Source: Amphiura filiformis (Eukaryota > Echinodermata > Ophiuroidea > Amphilepidida > Amphiuridae). Taken from it: a stretch of 64,000 bases of DNA. Below the pieces are notes generated by a model. It made no database searches, had not been told where the DNA came from, and saw only the letters and a program-made list of their open reading frames with translations. The stretch spans positions 44,988,099-45,052,098 of the forward strand of contig NC_092640.1 in assembly GCF_039555335.1 (NCBI RefSeq). The letters run 5' to 3'. Both the position numbers and the translations under genes were made by a program. Shown here piece by piece: positions 59,201 through 61,323 of the stretch. Position 1 is the stretch's first letter; each line of letters opens with the position of its first letter.

Positions 59201-61250
59201 TCGTAATTAATTGCGCAAAAAGCAAAGAATTATACACATGAAAATTTCCACTTTTACAGCAATGTTCTGCCATTTTTGTATCCCAATGGGTTTAGCCAAG
59301 AAGGGGAACATTGTAATACTGTATTACTTTTGGTTTTAAGTTGCCCGCTCTTATTCTCCTATGTCAACACTGGTGATTCTCTCTTAATCACACTCTTTTA
59401 GAACTGGCAAGGCAGTTAGGATGGTCCTACCACGTGGTACCGATATACAGATAACTGGCAACAGAGAAGGCTCCATGACGAAATACAAAGTGGGTTTTGA
59501 CGATAAGACAGGAAAAATTAACTCTCTGGATGTTACTGTGTACAATAACTGGGGATCTCATATAGGCATCCATGTAGCTGTAAGTAATAAGTATCAAGAA
59601 AAACTACAGTGGCAGGAAAAACCTATGTGTATTTTGAGCATGTTTAAAGAAAACCTTGTATGTGTAACCTGTTGGCAGTTTTGTTTTAAACATGTTCTTG
59701 GGCCACAAGCACATAGGAAGTTTTCCCCAAAGTTTTCCTGCCTGTTTTGCTTGTTCATAGAGCCTCTTCCAAAAGATAGAGTTGGTCAGGTTTTTTTTTT
59801 AATATTTTTAGATCATGACCAAAACATACATAGGCCTATTAGCGTAATAATAATTTTTAAAAAAAGAAGTGTGAACTGTTTAAAAATGTTTGCGCTCTTT
59901 GGATGGCAAAATCTCTGAAAACACAAATCACCTTTTCAAAGTTTTTTGCACAAGAAAAACTTTTTTTTTAAGTTTTCAAAATTATTGTCGGCTAGATTAG
60001 GTTAATAAATGAAATGGCTACCCTATGAACTAGGACGCTACAGGGTTGTGATCTTCTGATCTTTCACGCACACAACATTACCAGCACTTTAACACCAACT
60101 TCTCTTGAAATGTTTCAGCTCGTTGGAAATATACTGCATGCCATTGATGGTGTATACATGATGGAAAACATGCGGGCTACTGTGAAGACTTGTGTCACCA
60201 ATATCCCTACTGGCAAACCTATGCGTACATTTGGTATTATTCAGGCTTCATTCATCATGGAGTCTATAATCAATGATGTTGCATGGAAGTGTGGCCTACA
60301 AGCATTGCAGGTGAGGTTGCTACCTTTCTTACAGAGCCCATGATTGGTTAATTACATGATGCAATCATCTGAGTAACCAATCAAAAGAGCTTAGATTTCT
60401 CAGTAATTTTAATCTTAACCCCTTCAGTCCAACTACCTGTTCTTACCATAGACTGCTGCCCTCAGTCGTCAACCGTCTGGATTGACGACTGAGAAAACTA
60501 CATGGAAAAAAAGTGACGGATTTTGCAACAGGATTCCTGTGGCATAGAGCGTGCGCAGTTGTGTCCAAATTGACCTTTTGACCGAGTTTGTTGTTTTTAG
60601 AAGTTCAGAGCGCGATCTTGTCACAGCGGCGCGTTTCGGCGACGCGGTACACCGGCGCCGCTAGTCAGTCGCGCTACAGCGCACAACCAAAGTCGCATTG
60701 GATAGTTTTCAGAAGTCCGTCATGATATAGCCTGTAAGATAATCAGTCGTCACTACGAAGCATACACTGTACATGCGAAGTGTAGACGGCTGATTGGAAT
60801 TAGTCTATTCTTACCATAGGCCTATCTGTGATTGGCTCAGTGCATGACATAGGGCCTAACTCTCTTTGTAAACAATCATAATAGTTCTTAGAGGCCAATA
60901 ATTTGGCTGGTAGTGCTCATGGGGTTAAAGCACTCTTAGGGGTAGATAGCGAAAGAAGGCCTTTAAATGCACTTTAAATAAATCAACATTTTCACATGAT
61001 GACACAATACAGAGGTAGTATTTTGCATTCAAATAGCGACACACAAGCATGACAGAGTTCAGACTAATATCTCTGGTTATGTTGAATATTTTCGACAGGT
61101 TCGTGAAGTCAACATGCACAAGGCTGACATCCCTAAAACCTATTTTGGTGTTCCCATTGAGGGCTATGATGTATTTAAGAGATGCTGGAAAGAATGTCTG
61201 GAAAAGAGCGACTATCACAACAGACAAATGCAAGTCAATAGCTATAACAG
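21097..61250 (+). CDS. XDH/AOX-family molybdo-flavoenzyme gene, 24 exons, 3' incomplete
   Basis: This is a xanthine dehydrogenase / aldehyde oxidase family gene, a cytosolic molybdenum hydroxylase that passes electrons from a molybdopterin site through two [2Fe-2S] clusters to FAD. The 24 coding exons total 2,987 nt (about 995 residues); a family member is about 1,330, so about 335 C-terminal residues lie beyond the window. Cluster ligands Cys58, 63, 66, 88 and Cys128, 131, 163, 165 are all present. The FAD domain carries A-G-N-T (about 270) and G-G-H (355-357, where Asn is usual). In the molybdopterin domain Gln772, Arg917 and Phe919 match bovine Gln767, Arg912 and Phe914, but Ala807 replaces Glu802 and Asn885 replaces Arg880. 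All introns are GT-AG and phases are consistent, so the gene looks intact. The substrate is unlikely to be xanthine and cannot be named. Confidence 0.9.
21269..21404. repeat. Large imperfect palindrome in intron 1
   Basis: Arms 21269-21309 and 21358-21404 are inverted copies around 'gtccaaatatttccacttac', with a loop of about 48 nt. It abuts the MITE at 21405-21657, and outer inverted bases at 21254-21268 and 21658-21673 bracket both. Confidence 0.7.
21405..21657. mobile_element. 253 bp MITE, TGTGACACGATC family, member 1
   Basis: The ends are TGTGACACGATGCAAGGGAA and the inverse of TGTGACACGATCAAGGGAAA. Two elements of nearly equal length with the same TIR core occur at 23414 and 26741. Confidence 0.7.
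21848..22173. mobile_element. 326 bp TA-flanked MITE, CCGTATTCATTCC ends
   Basis: TIRs CCGTATTCATTCCAATAAGC and its inverse are flanked by TA at 21846-21847 and 22174-22175. The word 'aataagcgccc' is repeated inside. A Tc1/mariner-like origin is plausible. Confidence 0.82.
22259..22382. repeat. 124 bp hairpin element
   Basis: Arms of 42 nt at 22259-22300 and 22341-22382 ('tgctcattgccaaaagtggg' and its inverse), with a 40 nt loop. It is probably a very short MITE. Confidence 0.7.
22494..22718. mobile_element. 225 bp hAT-like MITE with 8 bp duplication
   Basis: TIRs CAGGCCTGTAGCCAGGA and the inverse of CAGGCCCGTAGCCAGGA are flanked by an exact 8 bp duplication ATTCAGGA (22486-22493 and 22719-22726). 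A fragment of the same family is at about 39958-40030. Confidence 0.9.
23414..23668. mobile_element. 255 bp MITE, TGTGACACGATC family, member 2
   Basis: Ends TGATGACACGATCTGGT and the inverse of TGTGACACGATCTGGT, with inverted similarity through 'catgggggccaaagg'. It lies in intron 1. Confidence 0.7.
24317..24374 (+). CDS. XDH/AOX-family gene, exon 2
   Basis: A 58 nt exon between ttttgcag and gtatcc. It encodes I-A-E-K-Q-P-D-P through Y-I-R-S-K and ends one base into a Leu codon. It corresponds to the helix before the first cluster loop. Confidence 0.88.
24434..24882. mobile_element. 449 bp foldback element in intron 2
   Basis: The ends GTTCACCCCCTGTATATCC and the inverse of GTTCACCCCTGTATATCC continue into arms of about 110 bp ('gacctcattcgttgaaattg' near 24521 against its inverse near 24790). 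No clear duplication. Confidence 0.7.
25349..25445 (+). CDS. XDH/AOX-family gene, exon 3, [2Fe-2S] ligands
   Basis: Encodes the plant-ferredoxin-type cluster loop [14 protein letters not shown], with Cys58, Cys63 and Cys66 as ligands. The family's usual Glu in G-E-G-G-C is Val. It enters with two bases and leaves with two. The donor is gttggt. Confidence 0.92.
25575..26525. repeat. Minisatellite, about 20 bp unit TGACACCACTTGACCCACCC
   Basis: Roughly 950 bp of imperfect tandem copies of a 20 bp unit in intron 3, ending about 60 bp before exon 4. The long Gly/Val/Ser-rich frames on the minus strand are a by-product of the repeat. Confidence 0.92.
26583..26691 (+). CDS. XDH/AOX-family gene, exon 4
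   Basis: Encodes H-V-A-V-N-A-C-L (Cys88, the fourth ligand of the first cluster) and V-T-T-I-E-G-I-G-S, a strongly conserved XDH segment. It starts directly after the 950 bp minisatellite of intron 3 and ends at phase 0. Confidence 0.92.
26741..26996. mobile_element. 256 bp MITE, TGTGACACGATC family, member 3
   Basis: Ends ATATGTGATGGGATCAAG and the inverse of ATATGTGATGCGATCAAG, with 'aaatgagtc' inside both arms as in member 1. It lies in intron 4. Confidence 0.7.
27258..27446 (+). CDS. XDH/AOX-family gene, exon 5, second [2Fe-2S] cluster
   Basis: Carries [11 protein letters not shown] (Cys128, Cys131) and [12 protein letters not shown] (Cys163, Cys165), all four ligands of the helical second cluster. 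It is 63 codons with phase 0 at both ends. Confidence 0.95.
27447..28273. other. Intron 5 of the XDH/AOX-family gene
   Basis: Contains a short telomere-like stretch (gttagggttagggttt at 27941-27956), a CpG-rich patch at about 28080-28190 and a (GGAC)n tract at about 28190-28208. No gene is seen. Confidence 0.5.
28274..28333 (+). CDS. XDH/AOX-family gene, exon 6, linker
   Basis: Twenty codons, Cys-rich (G-G-C-C-N-G-K and K-C-C-R-D-G), in the variable linker between the iron-sulphur and FAD domains. Position and phase (0/0) support it more than similarity does. Confidence 0.8.
28600..28677 (+). CDS. XDH/AOX-family gene, exon 7
   Basis: Encodes L-D-E-L-Y-D through [14 protein letters not shown], matching the conserved D-P-T-Q-E-P-I-F-P-P-E-L that precedes the FAD domain. 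Phase 0/0. Confidence 0.92.
29354..29592. mobile_element. 239 bp MITE with CAGGGGCGGATCCAGG ends
   Basis: Ends CAGGGCGGATTTAGGGGCGC and the inverse of CAGGGGCGGATCCAGGAATT are flanked by GCTTA at 29349-29353 and 29593-29597. The ends look hAT-like, though only 5 bp of duplication is visible. Confidence 0.75.
30033..30177 (+). CDS. XDH/AOX-family gene, exon 8, FAD domain
   Basis: Starts the FAD-binding domain: [12 protein letters not shown] and V-I-I-A-G-N-T-A-S (266-274), the flavin-binding loop. It leaves with one base (G) of a Gly codon. Confidence 0.9.
30294..30647. mobile_element. 354 bp TA-flanked MITE, 'ataagccca' family
   Basis: Inner TIR CTCGGGTATAAGCCCACC and its inverse are well conserved, and the right outer end CCGTAACCA is flanked by TA (30648-30649). 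The left outer end is degenerate next to TA at 30292-30293. 'ataagccca' recurs inside in both orientations, parallel to the element at 21848. Confidence 0.65.
31160..31853. mobile_element. 694 bp CCCAGCAAACACAAAACGTTTT element, copy 1
   Basis: TIRs CCCAGCAAACACAAAACG and inverse. The word 'atgtcgggttatataaaggg' occurs twice in each orientation inside. Two A residues flank each side, suggesting a 2 bp duplication. A near-identical copy is at 48030. No coding frame. Confidence 0.82.
31854..33148. other. Remainder of intron 8
   Basis: Anonymous sequence. The region at about 32700-33148 is less AT-rich and contains open codons leading into exon 9, but no acceptor other than the one used for exon 9 gives a family-like exon. 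Confidence 0.4.
33149..33304 (+). CDS. XDH/AOX-family gene, exon 9
   Basis: Encodes [11 protein letters not shown] through V-T-E-L-N-M-I-E and V-G-A-G-V-T-M-S, equivalent to the P-E-L-N and G-A-A-C-P-L-S segment of XDH. Phase 1 in and 1 out; the donor is gtaagt. Confidence 0.88.
33338..33944. mobile_element. 607 bp foldback element in intron 9
   Basis: Inverted arms of about 125 bp begin CTACTCCCCATTCCAGAA and end with the inverse; they include 'ttagttagtcctaactggca' near 33434 and its inverse near 33820. No coding frame. Confidence 0.75.
34485..34561 (+). CDS. XDH/AOX-family gene, exon 10
   Basis: Encodes [14 protein letters not shown] and Q-I-R-N-V-A, matching the helix before the FAD-binding S-V-G-G-N motif. 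The acceptor is acaaacag and the donor gtaagt. Confidence 0.88.
34562..35421. other. Intron 10, no element defined
   Basis: AT-rich. The phrase 'gctttgagacaaac' recurs (about 34300 inverted context, 35050, 35378), suggesting a dispersed repeat, but no boundaries could be set. Confidence 0.35.
35422..35518 (+). CDS. XDH/AOX-family gene, exon 11, FAD loop
   Basis: Encodes [19 protein letters not shown], equivalent to S-V-G-G-N-I-x-x-A-S-P-I-S-D-L-N-P. The FAD-contacting Asn is His357 here. It leaves with one base of a Gly codon. Confidence 0.88.
35620..35895. repeat. Telomere-like CCCTAA tracts split by a TIR element
   Basis: Degenerate CCCTAA-type repeats occur at about 35624-35648 and 35832-35893. 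Between them (about 35646-35830) a 185 bp inverted-repeat element has arms TATATAATTTTTCACCCTGG and its inverse. The tract is too short and degenerate to be a telomere. Confidence 0.65.
36020..36140. repeat. CCACCCA-rich low-complexity tract
   Basis: About 120 bp of imperfect ACCACCCACC / CCAACCA repeats in intron 11. Confidence 0.75.
36155..36497 (-). mobile_element. About 340 bp TTAA-type MITE with central 30 bp palindrome, copy A
   Basis: The right end is GGATCACGAAATACTCCT next to TTAA (36498-36501); the left end is degenerate. A perfect 30 bp palindrome (AATTTCGTTCTGGTA and its inverse) is at 36311-36340. Same family as 40248-40591 but inverted relative to it. Confidence 0.7.
36502..37146. 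mobile_element. 645 bp TTAA-flanked foldback element
   Basis: The element is almost entirely two inverted arms of about 310 bp. The ends GGGGTGGGGTATGAACG and the inverse of GGGATCTGCAATGAAGCG are flanked by TTAA at 36498-36501 and 37147-37150. TTAA duplications are typical of piggyBac and Kolobok. The left TTAA is shared with the neighbouring MITE. Confidence 0.82.
37229..37335 (+). CDS. XDH/AOX-family gene, exon 12
   Basis: Encodes a polar loop followed by [14 protein letters not shown], matching the L-x-P-E-E-I-L-L-S-I-E-I-P strand of the FAD domain. Phase exits at 0. Confidence 0.88.
37336..37690. other. Intron 12
   Basis: AT-rich 355 bp; nothing recognised. Confidence 0.5.
37691..37878 (+). 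CDS. XDH/AOX-family gene, exon 13
   Basis: Encodes [18 protein letters not shown], equivalent to the F-K-Q-A-S-R-R-E-D-D-I-A region that shapes the flavin and NAD site, then V-Y-G-G-L (C-Y-G-G-M). The E-D-D acidic run is replaced by Y-Y-N-D, so electron-acceptor behaviour may differ. Confidence 0.9.
37879..38660. other. Intron 13
   Basis: A possible CAGG...CCTG-ended repeat fragment lies at about 38274-38362 ('ggctacgcccctg'). The rest is anonymous. Confidence 0.4.
38661..38826 (+). CDS. XDH/AOX-family gene, exon 14
   Basis: Encodes the C-terminal part of the FAD domain, ending [13 protein letters not shown], which matches the L-S-F-F-F-K-F-Y-L-x-V-L helix. It ends at phase 0. Confidence 0.92.
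38827..39823. other. Intron 14
   Basis: About 1 kb of anonymous sequence with no inverted repeats long enough to call. Confidence 0.4.
39824..39907 (+). CDS. XDH/AOX-family gene, exon 15, interdomain linker
   Basis: Twenty-eight codons of Ser/Thr/Pro-rich linker ending P-H-G-S-T-V-Y-Q, in the usual place between the FAD and molybdopterin domains. Phase 0/0; the donor is gtgaga. Confidence 0.82.
39958..40030. mobile_element. Fragment of the CAGGCCCGTAGCCAGG hAT-like MITE
   Basis: 'caggcccgtagccagggggtg' matches the end of the element at 22494-22718. The other end is not seen. Confidence 0.6.
40248..40591 (+). mobile_element. 344 bp TTAA-flanked MITE with central 32 bp palindrome, copy B
   Basis: Ends AGAAGTATTTCGTGATCC and the inverse of AAGGGCATTTCGTGATCC are flanked by TTAA at 40244-40247 and 40592-40595. 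A perfect 32 bp palindrome (TAATTTCGTTCTGGTG and its inverse) is at 40408-40439. It is the inverted partner of 36155-36497 across exons 12 to 15. Confidence 0.85.
40915..41311. repeat. Four copies of GAGTTGGGCCCTTCTTCCA
   Basis: The word occurs at about 40923, 41120 (inverted), 41143 and 41289, the middle pair forming a palindrome. It may be another TIR element with an iterated core, close upstream of exon 16. Confidence 0.6.
41424..41541 (+). CDS. XDH/AOX-family gene, exon 16, start of molybdopterin domain
   Basis: Encodes [27 protein letters not shown], the conserved V-G-R-P and A-S-G-E-A-V-Y-x-D-D-I-P entry to the molybdopterin domain. It leaves one base into a Gly codon. Confidence 0.93.
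41639..41880. mobile_element. 242 bp TA-flanked MITE, GACCACTT ends
   Basis: Ends GACCACTTGACATCATTG and the inverse of GACCACTTAACATGTGACG are flanked by TA (41637-41638 and 41881-41882). Located in intron 16. Confidence 0.75.
42000..42520. repeat. Half-kilobase palindrome containing tRNA-derived SINE-like arms
   Basis: The left arm (42000-42259) and right arm (42280-42520) are inverted copies around 'ccctcgatag...ctatcgaggg'. The right arm has A box TAGCTCAGTTGG at 42437-42448 and a B-box-like GAGTTCGAGGC at 42495-42505. The left arm has the inverse A box at 42101-42112. Similar A boxes recur inverted at 45416-45427 and about 45116-45128. The spacing is long for a tRNA, so this is SINE-like rather than a tRNA gene. 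Confidence 0.65.
43028..43176. mobile_element. 149 bp MITE, GAGCGTGTTTATAGTGAG ends
   Basis: Near-perfect TIRs of about 20 bp at both ends. It lies within the interior of the 3.65 kb element. No duplication is clear. Confidence 0.7.
45831..46343. mobile_element. 513 bp foldback element, AAAAAGAAACTTATAA ends
   Basis: Arms of about 200 bp are inverted copies, including 'gtcagtaaccaagcagtt' near 45953 against its inverse near 46220. Located in intron 16. Confidence 0.82.
46646..46697 (+). CDS. XDH/AOX-family gene, exon 17
   Basis: A 52 nt exon encoding [17 protein letters not shown], equivalent to N-E-L-x-L-R-L-V-T-S-T-R-A-H-A-K. The phase fits both neighbours only with these boundaries. Confidence 0.88.
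46999..47363. repeat. 365 bp CAT/CAC trinucleotide microsatellite
   Basis: Uninterrupted mix of CAT and CAC triplets (with one imperfect triplet near 47019) in intron 17, about 230 bp upstream of exon 18. On the minus strand it opens frames of pure Asp/Gly or Met/Val, which are artefacts. Confidence 0.97.
47590..47710 (+). CDS. XDH/AOX-family gene, exon 18
   Basis: Encodes [17 protein letters not shown], matching V-P-G-F-V-C-F-I-S-A-D-D-V-P-G-S-N. It lies between the CAT/CAC microsatellite and the GTT-rich repeat. Confidence 0.92.
47718..47936. repeat. GTT/GGGGTT-rich imperfect repeat
   Basis: About 220 bp of 'ggggttgttgttatt'-type repeats directly after exon 18. The Asn/Pro-rich minus-strand frame there is an artefact. 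Confidence 0.85.
48030..48717. mobile_element. 688 bp CCCAGCAAACACAAAACGTTTT element, copy 2
   Basis: Nearly identical to 31160-31853 and in the same orientation, with the same TIRs and internal motifs. It is flanked by TT on both sides, so a 2 bp duplication fits both copies. Confidence 0.85.
48718..49410. other. Intron 18, first part
   Basis: Anonymous sequence; nothing recognised beyond the repeats listed separately. Confidence 0.4.
49411..49862. repeat. Tandem repeat, 118-120 bp unit, about 3.8 copies
   Basis: Units begin at 49411, 49531, 49650 and 49768 with 'ttgactgtacccaccaagtt' or variants and contain 'catttgacctcagatgaccc'. There is no unique spacer structure, so it is a satellite-type array. 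Confidence 0.92.
49937..50172. mobile_element. 236 bp MITE, AGGGAACAAACCAAAAGATC ends
   Basis: TIRs of about 33 bp run through 'gatgacgtcctat' and its inverse. The boundary duplication is not certain. Confidence 0.75.
50173..51714. other. Intron 18, last part
   Basis: Contains A-rich tracts, the phrase 'gggacaccctgtatat' (51028-51043) reminiscent of mariner ends, and a dispersed repeat around 'ggctgtgtaggagactagg' (51170) also present at 7270. No gene. Confidence 0.4.
51715..51834 (+). CDS. XDH/AOX-family gene, exon 19
   Basis: Encodes [19 protein letters not shown] and [12 protein letters not shown], near-identical to the XDH segment G-x-I-I-G-A-V-V-A-D-T to Y-E-E-L-P-A-I-I-T-I-E. Phase 0/0. 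Confidence 0.95.
52402..52580. mobile_element. 179 bp MITE, AATTGACCTTTTCGGTAAATCC ends
   Basis: Inverted arms of about 60 bp ('aattgaccttttcggtaaat' to 'gagatgtcatcat' and inverse). It lies in intron 19, about 110 bp before exon 20. Confidence 0.78.
52624..52665. repeat. Perfect 20 bp-arm hairpin upstream of exon 20
   Basis: Arms AACTTCTGAAGAAAACAATT and exact inverse, with a 2 nt spacer. The right arm contains a good 3' splice-site sequence (ttttcttcag). It ends 28 nt before exon 20. Confidence 0.9.
52694..52918 (+). CDS. XDH/AOX-family gene, exon 20, active-site Gln
   Basis: Encodes [21 protein letters not shown] and G-E-A-G-E-M-E-I. The usual S-T-Q-N active-site motif is C-F-Q-E here; Gln772, which sits near the molybdenum, is kept. 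A stronger-looking acceptor (ttttcttcag) lies 33 nt upstream, in frame, inside a hairpin; homology favours the start used here. Confidence 0.9.
52919..54126. other. Intron 20 left part, including probable LINE 5' region
   Basis: A short (CTGT)n tract lies at 53468-53490. The sequence from about 53750 to 54126 is less AT-rich and may be the 5' untranslated region of the LINE, but no boundary is visible. Confidence 0.4.
54127..56031 (+). pseudogene. LINE ORF, intact N-terminal two domains
   Basis: An open frame of 634 codons. Residues 14-35 form a hydrophobic, signal-like segment. D-T-E-V-N-P-G-P is at 124-131. A PHD finger spans Cys138 to Cys188 (Cys138, 141, 154, 157, His162, Cys165, 185, 188). 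The endonuclease starts near 251, with catalytic-type motifs V-N-C-D, T-E-S-H, F-Y-R-P-P, G-D-F-N, L-D-L-V and S-D-H. The frame runs out at 56031 through a frameshift; the RT continues in another frame. Confidence 0.85.
54466..54519 (+). other. 2A-like ribosome-skipping motif in the LINE
   Basis: Leu-rich lead-in followed by G-D-T-E-V-N-P-G-P, matching the D-x-E-x-N-P-G-P consensus at every fixed position; Pro131 (54517-54519) would start the downstream product. 2A-like sequences are known from APE-type LINEs of sea urchin and other invertebrates. Its activity here is inferred. Confidence 0.8.
56032..57714 (+). pseudogene. LINE reverse transcriptase, frameshifted
   Basis: Continuation of the LINE coding region over several frames. 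Fragments include T-K-A-T-G-P-D (about 56218), the F-R-S-G-R-S-C and D-F-S-K-A-F-D motifs (56515-56635), S-G-V-P-Q-G (56764), F-A-D-D (56855) and the C-terminal domain to the stop near 57714. Confidence 0.85.
58202..58332 (+). CDS. XDH/AOX-family gene, exon 21, substrate pocket residue changed
   Basis: Encodes V-A-K-A-L-G-V-D and [11 protein letters not shown], the molybdopterin-binding R-x-G-G-G-F-G-G-K-E motif. The last Glu (bovine Glu802, which binds the purine) is Ala807. The LINE insertion lies in the intron before this exon. Confidence 0.92.
58333..59069. other. Intron 21, left part
   Basis: Anonymous sequence with one degenerate 'gtagccaggga' MITE end near 58793. Confidence 0.4.
59070..59259. 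mobile_element. 190 bp MITE, CTGTAAAAGTGGAAATTTTC ends
   Basis: Inverted ends of about 25 bp flank A/T-rich sequence in intron 21. Confidence 0.75.
59402..59579 (+). CDS. XDH/AOX-family gene, exon 22
   Basis: Encodes [11 protein letters not shown] and D-I-Q-I-T-G-N-R-E through [11 protein letters not shown], matching the T-G-x-P-V-R-x-x-L-D-R-x-E-D-M-x-I-T-G-x-R-H-P region. Acidic and His positions in that motif are altered. Confidence 0.9.
59580..60118. other. Intron 22
   Basis: AT-rich with homopolymer tracts; the open frame running on from exon 22 has no family similarity and is read-through. Confidence 0.5.
60119..60310 (+). CDS. XDH/AOX-family gene, exon 23, active-site loop
   Basis: Encodes the segment equivalent to M-E-R-A-L-F-H through N-T-A-F-R-G-F-G-G-P-Q. 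Bovine Arg880 aligns with Asn885. The F-R-G-F-G loop reads M-R-T-F-G, keeping Arg917 and Phe919. Phase 0/0. Confidence 0.9.
60419..60924. mobile_element. 506 bp TTAA-flanked MITE
   Basis: Ends CCCCTTCAGTCCAACTACC and the inverse of CCCCATGAGCACTACC are flanked by TTAA (60415-60418 and 60925-60928). The interior contains the inverted phrase 'cagtcgtcaaccgtctggattgacgactg' and a CpG-rich patch near 60620-60680. Confidence 0.75.
61099..61250 (+). CDS. XDH/AOX-family gene, exon 24 (last in window)
   Basis: Encodes [10 protein letters not shown] and [13 protein letters not shown], matching V-R-x-x-N-L-Y-K-E-G-D and L-P-R-C-W-E-E-C-L. It leaves two bases into an Arg codon; the next exon was not found before the right edge, which is filled with repeats. 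Confidence 0.92.
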
Positions 61251-61323
61251 GTAAATATTTCTTTAATAATTTGTTTATCTGCTGTGCTAGTTTTGCTTAA
61301 CTCTCTTCACGCGGGTCCCAGGT

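Noticed and set aside
59580..59918. Extension of exon 22 through its open frame
   Set aside because: Similarity to XDH stops exactly at the GT donor at 59580 and resumes in phase at 60119.
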